From assembly GCA_044507065.1 (NCBI GenBank), contig JBIQJY010000006.1, positions 1 through 64,000 on the forward strand: a stretch of 64,000 nt of DNA, written 5' to 3'. The notes beneath the pieces were generated by a model that was not told where the DNA came from, did no database searches, and worked only from the letters and a program-made list of their open reading frames with translations. Position numbers and translations under genes: made by a program. Source of the stretch: SCN-69-37 sp044507065. Lineage in GTDB: Bacteria; Acidobacteriota; Vicinamibacteria; Vicinamibacterales; SCN-69-37. Below are positions 1 to 7,886 of this stretch, piece after piece (the first letter of the stretch is position 1; the number at the start of each line of letters is the position of its first letter).

Positions 1-1523
1 CCACCCCGGTTGCCCCAGATGATGGTGTCGCCGCCCAGACCTCCGCTCCGCGCCGCGGCGGCTGGATCGGCAAGAAATGCCACCTGGCTGCCCTCAATCA
101 GTTCGCCGCCGATCTCCGTCGAGTTTGGCGCCGCGAGCACGTCGCCTGTGGCGACCAACGACAGGGCGAGCGGCACGTTCAGGCTGCCGGCGCCCTGCTC
201 AATGAGACCGAAATCGTCGAGAAGCTCGGCCGTGTACTGCAGCGCAAACTTCACTTCCGCCGGCGTCAGCTCGGGCCGCGCCTGCAGCAGTTGCGCCACG
301 GCCCCCGAAACAACGGCCGTCGCCATGCTGGCACCAGAGAGTGTCAGGTACGTCCCGCCGTTGTTCCCGATCACGCGCCGGGTGGGGTAGTTGTCCCAGA
401 GATAGCTGCCGACCGCGCCGGCCGCCACGAGCGCATTGCCGGGCGCCACCAGGTCCGGCTTCATGACCCACGTCGACTCATCCGCTTCCGGGTAGGGCAC
501 CACGGGCCCCCGCGAGCTGTATGTCGCTACCACGTCGTCGGACCGCCCAATCGTCCCGCGAGTATTGAGCGCGCCGACGGTCAGCGCGCCGGGCGTGAAA
601 CCCGGCGAAACGATGGCACCCACCAGGGGCGTGCCGTCTTCCGTCTGGCCCCAGTTACCCGCGGACGCCACGACAACCAACCCTGCCCGCTGCGCGCGCT
701 CCACGGCCTGACCCAGCGGGTCGTCGCGGTAGTCGTTGGTCGTGACGTGGCCCAGCGAAAGATTGAGGACGCGGATCCGGTAGCGCTCCTTGTTGGCGAT
801 CGTGAAGTCAATGGCGTCGATGACACCCGAAACGGTGCCGGTGCCGTCCGCGCCGAGAACGCGCAGACTCAGCAATTCCGCGCCGGGTGCCATGCCGACG
901 TAGTGAGTGCCGTCAGTTGAACGGCTGCCCGTGCCGCTACCCGAAATGATGCCGGCCACGTGCGTGCCGTGACCGTAGGCGTCCGCGGAGGTGCTGCCAT
1001 CGCCGGTGAAATCCAGCGACAGCCGGACCCGGCGGAACACGTCACCGTGCGGAGCAATGCCGGAGTCGAGCACTGCCACACCGACGCCCGCACCCGTCAA
1101 GCCGCCAAAACTCCGGCCGTTGTCGGCGCCACGCCAGAGCAGGTTGGCTCCCGTTGACTGCGTCGTCACCGACGTCGTGGCGACAACGACGTCGTCGGCC
1201 GCCAGGGCGCTGACGTTGCTGTCGCCAGCAACCTGCGTGATCTGTGAGCCCGTCCCGGACAAGACCGCGCCGAGCGCCAGCCGCTTGACGACCTCAACGC
1301 CATACGTGCGCGCCAGCCGGTCGACTTCAGCCTGCGGGGCCTGCACCAGGAAGTGCACGGACGAGGAGCCGCCCTGGGCAACACGCTGCTCGAGGCTCCG
1401 AGACATGCGCGCCCGGTGCTGCGCCTGGGCCGCATCCGGCATCAAGAATGTAATTGCGGTCGCGCCAAGCAATCCGACGAGGCCCGAACGACACAGTGAC
1501 ATGCGGCGAATCGACAGATTCAT
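1..1523 (-). CDS. Exported subtilisin-like (S8) serine protease, 3' end outside window
   Basis: The frame is open from an ATG at 1523 to the window edge, giving 507 codons with no stop, so the C-terminus is missing. It begins with a signal peptide (basic MNLSIRRMS, then a hydrophobic stretch ending near AQAQ), so the product is exported. A propeptide-like region covers about residues 40-130. The S8 catalytic triad is present: Asp153 in AVLDSGI, His185 in GHGTHVAG and Ser399 in SGASMATA. The oxyanion region SAGNWG lies between His and Ser. Such enzymes are secreted endoproteases that degrade proteins for nutrition or process other exported proteins; the substrate cannot be told from sequence. 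No good Shine-Dalgarno sequence is visible. Family call is secure, role is not. Confidence 0.9.
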   Translation of the reverse strand, partial: MNLSIRRMSLCRSGLVGLLGATAITFLMPDAAQAQHRARMSRSLEQRVAQGGSSSVHFLVQAPQAEVDRLARTYGVEVVKRLALGAVLSGTGSQITQVAGDSNVSALAADDVVVATTSVTTQSTGANLLWRGADNGRSFGGLTGAGVGVAVLDSGIAPHGDVFRRVRLSLDFTGDGSTSADAYGHGTHVAGIISGSGTGSRSTDGTHYVGMAPGAELLSLRVLGADGTGTVSGVIDAIDFTIANKERYRIRVLNLSLGHVTTNDYRDDPLGQAVERAQRAGLVVVASAGNWGQTEDGTPLVGAIVSPGFTPGALTVGALNTRGTIGRSDDVVATYSSRGPVVPYPEADESTWVMKPDLVAPGNALVAAGAVGSYLWDNYPTRRVIGNNGGTYLTLSGASMATAVVSGAVAQLLQARPELTPAEVKFALQYTAELLDDFGLIEQGAGSLNVPLALSLVATGDVLAAPNSTEIGGELIEGSQVAFLADPAAAARSGGLGGDTIIWGNRG

Positions 1524-2136
1524 ATTGAGGAGTCTTTTGTGATCAGCGCCAGTCCGTTGCGGACGTGCTGCTGACAAACGTTGGCAGTTCGCGTGCCATC
1601 TCCCGCGGTCCCGCATAGCGGGTCGACGCTAAGTGCTAGAATCAGCGTGATTTAGCTTCCACGCACCGTGACGAAACTTGCGGGTCGAGCTCGAAATTTG
1701 TCGTGTTGATTGCGAGTTTGTAATCGTCTATCCGGCCGGCGGTCCGAGATGGTCGATTACGAGGGCGATTAGTACACGAAAAATCACAAAAATGAAAGTC
1801 GATTTCAGATCTGTGATCCGACGAGCCGGTTCCTCCGGGAGCGGGCGGCGCCCCAAGCGCGTGGACGCCTGGTCACGACGCGCGAATCGGATGCCGCGCC
1901 CCGGCGCCAACTACCAATTTCGGTCGCCGTCTTACGATTCTGCCACCGGCGCCGCGGGTCGATGGACCGAGATCTGGCGGGCCCACGGTGGCGTTACGTT
2001 TTCGTGGCGGACCGTGGCGACGGCCAGATTTCCTCCAGGTGGTCGAACGGGTGCACAATTCGAGGCGGTCACGCAGGGACAGGTCCGATAAATCCGGCCA
2101 TCCGGCTCGCAGCGACCCCAACGAGGATTCGAAACC
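1524..2136. other. Long non-coding stretch between divergent genes
   Basis: This 613-bp gap separates the minus-strand subtilase from the plus-strand aminotransferase. It is visibly less GC-rich than its surroundings around 1680-1830. It contains a perfect 5-bp hairpin (CCCGC ATA GCGGG, 1610-1622) and an imperfect dyad (GCTAGAATCA, GCG, TGATTTAGC, 1635-1656). Reading frames inside it are arginine-rich, begin with weak codons and resemble no family, so I treat it as regulatory or leader DNA. No tRNA-like cloverleaf was seen. Confidence 0.5.
1635..1656. repeat. Imperfect dyad, possible operator
   Basis: The left arm GCTAGAATCA and right arm TGATTTAGC are inverted copies apart from one extra G, separated by GCG. 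It lies 112-133 bp upstream of the subtilase start, where a regulator could bind. No regulator is assigned. Confidence 0.25.
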
Positions 2137-3237
2137 ATGGCATTGCCGACCACTCCACGACTGCTTCTCGGACCGGGCCCATCACCCGTCTCCGCCCGCG
2201 TGATGCGGGCCCTCGGCGCGCCGGCGCGTTCACACCTGGACCCCGATCTCGTGGCGCTCCTCGATGACATCCGAACCCGGACACGCCGTGTGTTTCGGGC
2301 CTCGGATGACAGCGAGGCTCTGGCCGTGTCGGGCACGGGCTCGGCCGGCATGGAGGCTGTCGTGGCCAATCTGACGAAGTCCGGCCATCGGGCCCTGGTG
2401 GTCGTCACCGGGTATTTCGGTGACCGTCTTGCGGGAACGTTGCAGCGCCACGGCGCGCACGTCGATCGCGTCGAAGGGGAGTGGGGGCGGGCCATCGATC
2501 CACGCCTCGTGGCCGATGCCCTCGGCAGGCAGCGCTACGACATCGTCGGCGTAGTTCACGCCGAGACATCGACCGGGGTACGTAATCCGGTGCCCGAGAT
2601 TGCCGCCGCGGCGCACCAACATGACGCGCTGGTCATCGTTGACGCCGTCACGTCCCTGGGAGCGATGCCGCTCGAGATTGCCGCCTGGGGCGTCGACGCC
2701 TGCTACTCATGTTCCCAGAAAGGACTGGGCGCACCGGCGGGAATGGCACCGGTTGTGTTCGGCCCGCGCGCGCTCGCGCGGAAGGTCGAATGCCGGAGCT
2801 TCTACCTGGATCTGAATCTGCTACTGGATTTCTGGGTGCGCAGGAAATATCACCATACGATCTCGGCGCCGCTCGTCTACGCCCTCTCAGAGGCGCTTGC
2901 CGAGGTCGAAGAGGAAGGCCTCGAGGCGCGCTGGGCCCGGCACGAGCAGGTCCACCTCGGGTTTGTCGCGGCTCTGGCCGAACTCGGGCTGTCGCTGTTG
3001 CCCCCGGCACCTGAGCGGCTCTGGAGCCTCAACGCGGTCCGTGTCCCGGACGGGGTGGACGATGCCGCGGTACGCCGTCGGCTGCTCGAGCGCGAGAACA
3101 TCGAGATTGGCGCGGGACTCGGGCCGCTGGCGGGTCGCATCTTCCGCATCGGGTTGATGGGCGGAGGCGCCACCCAGGAGAACGCCACACGGGTCTCGGC
3201 GGCGCTCGGCGAGGCCCTCATGGAGAAACAGGGATGA
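2137..3237 (+). CDS. Class V aminotransferase (alanine-glyoxylate / serine-pyruvate type)
   Basis: This 366-residue PLP enzyme is of the size of alanine-glyoxylate and serine-glyoxylate aminotransferases. It carries the N-terminal LLLGPGPSPV motif that binds the substrate carboxylate. VDAVTSLGA contains the Asp that pairs with the PLP nitrogen. The Schiff-base lysine is Lys195 in SCSQKGLGAPAG. The C-terminal half has the family's RIGLMGGGA segment. It probably moves an amino group between alanine or serine and glyoxylate or pyruvate in the cytoplasm. A GAGGA ribosome site precedes the ATG. The stop overlaps the ATG of the next gene (ATGA at 3234), implying coupled translation. Exact substrate is uncertain. 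Confidence 0.88.
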   Translation: MALPTTPRLLLGPGPSPVSARVMRALGAPARSHLDPDLVALLDDIRTRTRRVFRASDDSEALAVSGTGSAGMEAVVANLTKSGHRALVVVTGYFGDRLAGTLQRHGAHVDRVEGEWGRAIDPRLVADALGRQRYDIVGVVHAETSTGVRNPVPEIAAAAHQHDALVIVDAVTSLGAMPLEIAAWGVDACYSCSQKGLGAPAGMAPVVFGPRALARKVECRSFYLDLNLLLDFWVRRKYHHTISAPLVYALSEALAEVEEEGLEARWARHEQVHLGFVAALAELGLSLLPPAPERLWSLNAVRVPDGVDDAAVRRRLLERENIEIGAGLGPLAGRIFRIGLMGGGATQENATRVSAALGEALMEKQG

Positions 3238-4670
3238 AAACCGCATGCCGTCTGCTGCTCGTGACGCTCGTCGCGTGGGGATGCGCGACCAATCCGGCCA
3301 CCGGCCGCCGACAGCTCATGCTGATGTCGGAAGCCGAGGAAATCCAGATCGGCAGGCAGTCCGACGCGGAAATCCGGCAGCAAATGGGGCTGTATGACGA
3401 CGCTGCGCTGCAGGAGTACGTCCGCTCCGTCGGCGCGCGGCTGATGACCGCGTCGCATCGGCCGAACCTCCCGTGGACGTTCGCCGTGGTCGATGAACCG
3501 GCGGTCAACGCGTTTGCCGTGCCCGGCGGCTTCATCTACCTGACGCGGGGCATCCTCCCATACCTGCAGGATGAGGCGCAGCTGGCCGGGGTCATGGGAC
3601 ACGAGATTGGCCACGTCGACGCGCGCCATTCGGCCGAAGCCTATTCACGGCAACTTGGAGCGGGCCTGACGCTTGCGATCGCCGGCATTTTCGCGCCCCC
3701 CGAGACGCAGGCGCTGCAGCAGGCGGCGGGTGTCGGACTGGGTGTGCTCTTCCTGCGGTACGGCCGTGACGCGGAGCTCGAATCCGACAGGCTCGGCGTC
3801 ACCTATGCCGCGGCCAACGGCTGGGATCCGCGCGGCGTGCCCGGCATGCTGTCGACGCTCGCGCGTCTGGACGAGGCCAGCGGCTCGAGTCGCGGTGTGC
3901 CGAACTGGGCGCTGACCCATCCACCGGCTGCTGACCGCGTCGAACGTGTGCAGGAGGCCGTGGCCGCCGCGCCGTCGGGCGCGACCACGACCAATGCGTC
4001 GGCGTTCGAGCGGCACCTCGACGGCATGGTCTTCGGCGACAGCCGCGAGAAGGGCATCGTCCGAGGCAACCAGTTTCTCCATCCGATTCTCCGGTTTGCC
4101 GTCAGTTTTCCGGACGGCTGGCAGGTGAGCAACACCGACACGCAGGTGTCGGCCCGGCCGGGCGAGTCGAGTAATGCCGTGATGTTGCTGGAACTCATGC
4201 AGGGGGGCGGCGGCTCGGTGCAGCAGGTGGCCTCGGCGCAGATGGCCCAGGCCGGCTGGCGGGAGACGTCGGGCGAGCGCGTGTCAATCAACGGTCTGGA
4301 GGCCTACGTCGCAACCTATCAGGGAGCCATACAGAACACGCCAGTAGCGATGCGCGCCGCGCATGTGCGGGCGGGCAATCAGACGTACGTCATCGCCGGC
4401 CTGGCACCCACCCAGCAATTTGCCAACACGGCGCAGGTCTTCGCTTCGTCGATTCGCAGCTTCCGCACGCTCACGGCGGCCGAGGCCGAGCGCATCCAGC
4501 CGGATCGCGTCGACTTCCGGACCGCACGATCGGGCGATACATGGGAATCGCTGGCGCGGGAGGTGAGTGCCGGGCGTGTGAGCGCTGCGACGCTCGCGAT
4601 CATGAACGGGCGCACCGTCTCGACGCCGCCGAAGGCGGGCGAACGCCTTCGCATCGTCGTCGGCGGCTGA
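3234..4670 (+). CDS. M48 family metalloprotease with C-terminal LysM-like domain
   Basis: The 478-residue protein opens with a short hydrophobic signal and an atypical lipobox (AWGC near residue 17), so it is probably periplasmic and perhaps lipidated. The zinc site is HEIGH (His123, Glu124, His127) with the third ligand Glu181 in AELESDRLG, as in peptidase M48. Residues about 420-478 (GDTWESLAR to GERLRIVVGG) resemble a LysM module, which would bind peptidoglycan. This matches BepA/YfgC-like periplasmic proteases that survey outer-membrane protein assembly. It lies between an aminotransferase it overlaps by 4 bp and a peptidoglycan transglycosylase, which supports an envelope role. Family is sure; the BepA-like function is inference. 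Confidence 0.88.
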   Translation: MKTACRLLLVTLVAWGCATNPATGRRQLMLMSEAEEIQIGRQSDAEIRQQMGLYDDAALQEYVRSVGARLMTASHRPNLPWTFAVVDEPAVNAFAVPGGFIYLTRGILPYLQDEAQLAGVMGHEIGHVDARHSAEAYSRQLGAGLTLAIAGIFAPPETQALQQAAGVGLGVLFLRYGRDAELESDRLGVTYAAANGWDPRGVPGMLSTLARLDEASGSSRGVPNWALTHPPAADRVERVQEAVAAAPSGATTTNASAFERHLDGMVFGDSREKGIVRGNQFLHPILRFAVSFPDGWQVSNTDTQVSARPGESSNAVMLLELMQGGGGSVQQVASAQMAQAGWRETSGERVSINGLEAYVATYQGAIQNTPVAMRAAHVRAGNQTYVIAGLAPTQQFANTAQVFASSIRSFRTLTAAEAERIQPDRVDFRTARSGDTWESLAREVSAGRVSAATLAIMNGRTVSTPPKAGERLRIVVGG

Positions 4671-4673
4671 GTC

Positions 4674-5510
4674 GTGGCACGACGCCGCTCCCGATCGCGC
4701 GGCCGGCGGTTCCTGTGGCGCGCCTTCGTGGCCGTCGGTGGACTGGCGCTGGCTGTCGCGTTCTACGTCTGGGTGAGCCTCCCGGACGCCAGTTCGCTTC
4801 GAGCCCGGCGTCCGGAGCGGACCGCCTTCATGAAGATCCGCGCAGCCGAGGCGCTCGACGCGGGAAGACCGGTCCGCGAGGTTTGGATCTGGACCGACTA
4901 CGACCGCATCTCGCCACACCTCAAACGCGCGGTGCTGGTGGCTGAGGATGCGGCGTTCTGGACGCACAACGGCTTCGACCTGTCCGAGCTCCGCGCCTCG
5001 ATCGAGACGGCCTGGAAGACAGGCGGGCCTTTGCGCGGCGCGTCCACGATCACGCAACAGCTGGCCAAGAACCTTTATCTGTCACCCTCCCGCAATCCGC
5101 TGAGAAAGATCGAAGAAGCGCTGATTACGCGCCGTCTCGAAGCGGAGCTGTCGAAAACGCGGATCTTCGAGTTGTATCTGAACGTCGTGGAGTGGGGCGA
5201 CGGCGTCTGGGGCGCCGAGGCGGCTGCCCGCACGCATTTCGGCCAGTCGGCGGCAGGTCTGTCGCGCGAGCAGGCGGCGCTCCTGGCTGGCGCGCTCATC
5301 AACCCGCGTGTCTATTCGCCGTCGAGCCCGAACGCGCGCCTGCGCGCGCGCCAGCGTCTGATCCTCGCCCGGATGGGCGGCGCACGCGGCACGCCGCCCG
5401 AGAGGGTGCCCGCCGATGCCGCGCCGCTGCCCGTCACGCCGGACGAACTGCCGCAGGGGCCGGGCATCCAGACGCTGCCCGGGCCCGCGGCGGCCGAGCA
5501 CGCTCAATAG
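4674..5510 (+). CDS. mtgA: Monofunctional peptidoglycan glycosyltransferase (GT51)
   Basis: The 278-residue protein has one N-terminal membrane anchor (about residues 15-35) and a single GT51 domain that polymerises lipid II into glycan strands at the periplasmic face. The catalytic Glu91 lies in EDAAFWTHNGFD. The other GT51 motifs follow: GASTITQQLAKNLYL, RKIEEALITRRLE and ELYLNVVEWG. There is no transpeptidase domain, so this is MtgA rather than a class A PBP. The start is GTG, 3 bp after the M48 stop, so it belongs to the same operon. Its 3' end overlaps the convergent NlpC/P60 gene by 7 bp. The C-terminal tail after residue 225 is proline-rich and probably disordered. Confidence 0.93.
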   Translation: MARRRSRSRGRRFLWRAFVAVGGLALAVAFYVWVSLPDASSLRARRPERTAFMKIRAAEALDAGRPVREVWIWTDYDRISPHLKRAVLVAEDAAFWTHNGFDLSELRASIETAWKTGGPLRGASTITQQLAKNLYLSPSRNPLRKIEEALITRRLEAELSKTRIFELYLNVVEWGDGVWGAEAAARTHFGQSAAGLSREQAALLAGALINPRVYSPSSPNARLRARQRLILARMGGARGTPPERVPADAAPLPVTPDELPQGPGIQTLPGPAAAEHAQ

Positions 5511-6097
5511 TGATCGCCTGTTGACGCCGACGCGTCGGCCGTTGGTATCGCGTCGATGGGGAGGCGACGCACGCCGAGCGTGCGCGAGTTCCAATACGGC
5601 GTGTCGAACCGTTCGATGCGAACCACCGCGCCGGTGCCGGGCGCGTGGACGAACGTGCGCGCGTCGGGGTCCAGCACGATGCCGACATGAGTCGCTCCGG
5701 GGCCGGTCGTGGAAAAGAAGATGAGGTCTCCCTTCGCAATGCTGGTCGCCGCCACGTCGCGGCCCACCCGGAACTGTTCCGCAGCCGTGCGCGGCACCTC
5801 CATGCTGAACTGCCCGAACACGTAGCGAACGAAACCACTGCAGTCGAAACCGCTCTGCGGCGTCGTGCCGCCGAGCCGGTACGGTGACCCGAGCAGGGAT
5901 ACAGCCGCTTGCAGCAGGGGCCCGACCGCCGATACGCGCAGGGGTTCGAGGGCAGGTCTCGACGCCCAGGCCTGGGGTGGGGCACCGGGAAACGGGGCCG
6001 GGCGCGATCCGATCGGCGGGGCCGATGCACAGCCTGCCGCCAGAACCAGGATCGCCACCGCGGTGCCGAACAATTGTCGTGGCGAGGCGGTGACCAT
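5504..6097 (-). CDS. NlpC/P60 family lipoprotein, putative cell-wall endopeptidase
   Basis: I start this gene at ATG 6097, which gives a clear lipoprotein signal (lipobox LAAGC, Cys23). The longer frame back to 6199 adds a non-conserved tail. The 197-residue product has an NlpC/P60 cysteine peptidase domain with Cys86 (FDCSGFV), His137 (ATHVGI) and a third polar residue near His151. Such enzymes cut stem-peptide bonds in peptidoglycan. It converges on mtgA with a 7-bp overlap, so a wall synthase and a putative wall hydrolase are adjacent on opposite strands. A GATAAC element sits 9 nt before the ATG and could be a -10 box. Confidence 0.87.
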   Translation of the reverse strand: MVTASPRQLFGTAVAILVLAAGCASAPPIGSRPAPFPGAPPQAWASRPALEPLRVSAVGPLLQAAVSLLGSPYRLGGTTPQSGFDCSGFVRYVFGQFSMEVPRTAAEQFRVGRDVAATSIAKGDLIFFSTTGPGATHVGIVLDPDARTFVHAPGTGAVVRIERFDTPYWNSRTLGVRRLPIDAIPTADASASTGDHY

Positions 6098-6237
6098 GGC
6101 ACCGACGTTATCGACCGCGCCAGGGGTGTCCTGCACCGGCGCGGCCCTGCCTTTCTCGCCCCCGTCCCGGTAACTACCTGATATCGCTGGTGTTAACATC
6201 GTCGAGTTCTTGACAACAATCCGAGGGACCAGCCAGA

Positions 6238-6780
6238 ATGAGCCGGGCCATGGAACAGACCCTTCTGCTCAACGCGACGTATGAGCCGCTGAAGGTGGTG
6301 CATTGGCAGAAGGCCATCACTCTCTGGGCTCAGGGCAAGGTCGAGATTGTCTCGGTCTACGACCGCGAGATCCGTTCCGTCTCGTTCAGCATAAAGCTGC
6401 CGTCGGTCATCCGGCTGCTGCGCCGCATCCGCATCCGCCGGGCGGTGGAGCACGTGCCGTTCTCTCGCGCCAATATCTACGCGCGCGACGATCACAAGTG
6501 TCAGTATTGCGGTGAGGCGTTCCCGACCGGCGAGCTCACGTTCGACCACGTCGTGCCGGTCGCCCACGGCGGCCGGAAAGACTGGGAAAACATCGTTACC
6601 TGCTGCATCACCTGCAATCGCCGGAAGGGTGGCCGCACGCCGGAACAGGCGGGCATGCGGCTCATTCGTCCGCCGCGACGCCCGTCGCGTGCCCCGGCGA
6701 TCCGCATCACGTTCGGCCTTCGCAACGCCCCGGAGAGCTGGCGTGACTACGTCTACTGGAACGTCGAACTCGACACCTAG
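6238..6780 (+). CDS. HNH endonuclease family protein
   Basis: The 180-residue protein has an N-terminal basic region (about 1-80) and an HNH nuclease fold at about 80-130. Zinc-binding cysteines are Cys88, Cys91, Cys123 and Cys126, and the active-site set is Asp103-His104 with Asn118 (DHVVPVAHGG, DWENIVTCC). This layout matches the widespread chromosomal HNH family annotated as restriction-like but usually found without a methylase; none is nearby. A GAGGGA ribosome site supports the ATG at 6238. The target is unknown. Nothing suggests phage or intron origin, and base use matches the neighbours. Confidence 0.85.
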   Translation: MSRAMEQTLLLNATYEPLKVVHWQKAITLWAQGKVEIVSVYDREIRSVSFSIKLPSVIRLLRRIRIRRAVEHVPFSRANIYARDDHKCQYCGEAFPTGELTFDHVVPVAHGGRKDWENIVTCCITCNRRKGGRTPEQAGMRLIRPPRRPSRAPAIRITFGLRNAPESWRDYVYWNVELDT

Positions 6781-6788
6781 GGGGACCC

Positions 6789-7820
6789 GTGCCTGATGCC
6801 CGGGCGTCGGTCCAACCACGCTGGGCGGTTCCGGGTGGCGTCGTGCGCCTCGAAGGCACCGACCTGCCGCTGCAGGCCGGCGGACCGCCACGGGTGCATG
6901 TGGGCGGTGTGCAGGCCCGCGTCCAGAGCGCCTCCTCCTCGCGCGTGCGGCTCGTCGTTCCGGTTCTCGACGACGACGGTTGGTTACCGGTGCAGGTGGA
7001 TCCTGGCGGGCTTGTGGCCGGTGAACTCCTGGTGGCGCGGCCCGTTGCCACGGGCCTCCACCAGGTGGACAGCCCCGCCTACGACGGCCTGGGACGCCTC
7101 TATGTCACGCACAGCGGGTCGCGCGGCGTGAAGATCCCGATCCCGCTCTATCGCCTTCATGCCGACGGCGCGCGCGAACCGCTGGCCATCGACCTGCCCA
7201 ATCCCACCTCTATGGCGCTGGGACCAGATGGCGCCATGTTCGTCTCGAGCCGCTTCGAGGGCCAGGTCTACAGGCTGGCCGAGAACGACGCCGTCGAGGT
7301 GTATGCGTCGGACCTCGGGGTTCCGACCGGCCTCGCCTTCTCGCGCGACGGCGTACTTTTCGTGGGCGATCGGTCGGGGTCGATTCTGCGCGTCACGCGC
7401 GGGCGCGAGGTGGATGTCTTCGCCACGCTGCCAGCCAGCGTTGCCGCGTTCCACCTGGCGTTTGGTCCTGACGACTGTCTCTACGTATCGGCGCCAACGC
7501 TGTCGGCCCACGATGCGATCTATCGCATCACGCCGGACCGGCTGGTCGACACCGTCTACGACGGTTTCGGCCGGCCTCAGGGACTCGCCTTCGCTGGCGA
7601 CGGGATGCTGTACGTCGCCGAGGCGCTGGCCGGCGCCAGCGGCATCTATCGGCTGGACGTGTCATCGTCCGCACCCGTCCCGGAACTGGTGGTGGCCACC
7701 CCGGTGGTCGTTGGCCTGACGGTGGACCCGGTGCAGGGGCTGGTCATCGCGTCGAACGACACCGTGTGGAAACTGGACGCCCCGGTGGCCGCTGCGGCAG
7801 CCCGGCCCCTGTCGCCATAG
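6789..7820 (+). CDS. IPT/TIG plus NHL/SMP-30-like beta-propeller protein
   Basis: The 343-residue protein starts at GTG 6789, 8 bp after the HNH gene. Residues about 10-85 look like an IPT/TIG immunoglobulin-like domain (GGVVRLEGTDLP). Residues about 90-330 carry repeated blades of the type seen in NHL, SMP-30 and gluconolactonase propellers (PTSMALGPDGAMFVSS, PTGLAFSRDGVLFVGD, PQGLAFAGDGMLYVAE). No signal peptide is visible, so it is likely cytoplasmic, unusual for TIG-containing propellers. Metal-binding residues of true gluconolactonases were not identified, so no enzyme activity is claimed. Function unknown. Confidence 0.75.
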   Translation: MPDARASVQPRWAVPGGVVRLEGTDLPLQAGGPPRVHVGGVQARVQSASSSRVRLVVPVLDDDGWLPVQVDPGGLVAGELLVARPVATGLHQVDSPAYDGLGRLYVTHSGSRGVKIPIPLYRLHADGAREPLAIDLPNPTSMALGPDGAMFVSSRFEGQVYRLAENDAVEVYASDLGVPTGLAFSRDGVLFVGDRSGSILRVTRGREVDVFATLPASVAAFHLAFGPDDCLYVSAPTLSAHDAIYRITPDRLVDTVYDGFGRPQGLAFAGDGMLYVAEALAGASGIYRLDVSSSAPVPELVVATPVVVGLTVDPVQGLVIASNDTVWKLDAPVAAAAARPLSP

Positions 7821-7844
7821 CGCGTCGCGGGTCCCGGCGGCGAG

Positions 7845-7850
7845 TACAAT
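7845..7850 (+). promoter_or_regulatory. Possible -10 element of uvrA
   Basis: TACAAT matches five of six bases of the sigma-70 -10 consensus in GC-rich DNA. No good -35 is seen. Transcription would begin near 7857, which favours translation from ATG 7887 over the TTG at 7857. Confidence 0.3.
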
Positions 7851-7886
7851 GGCGAATTGGCCCTTTCCCGGCCAGCCTTGCACCAG

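Noticed and set aside
1678..2091. Plus-strand open frame of 137 codons in the gene-free region
   Set aside because: It starts with TTG without a ribosome site, is rich in Arg and low-complexity, and resembles no family.
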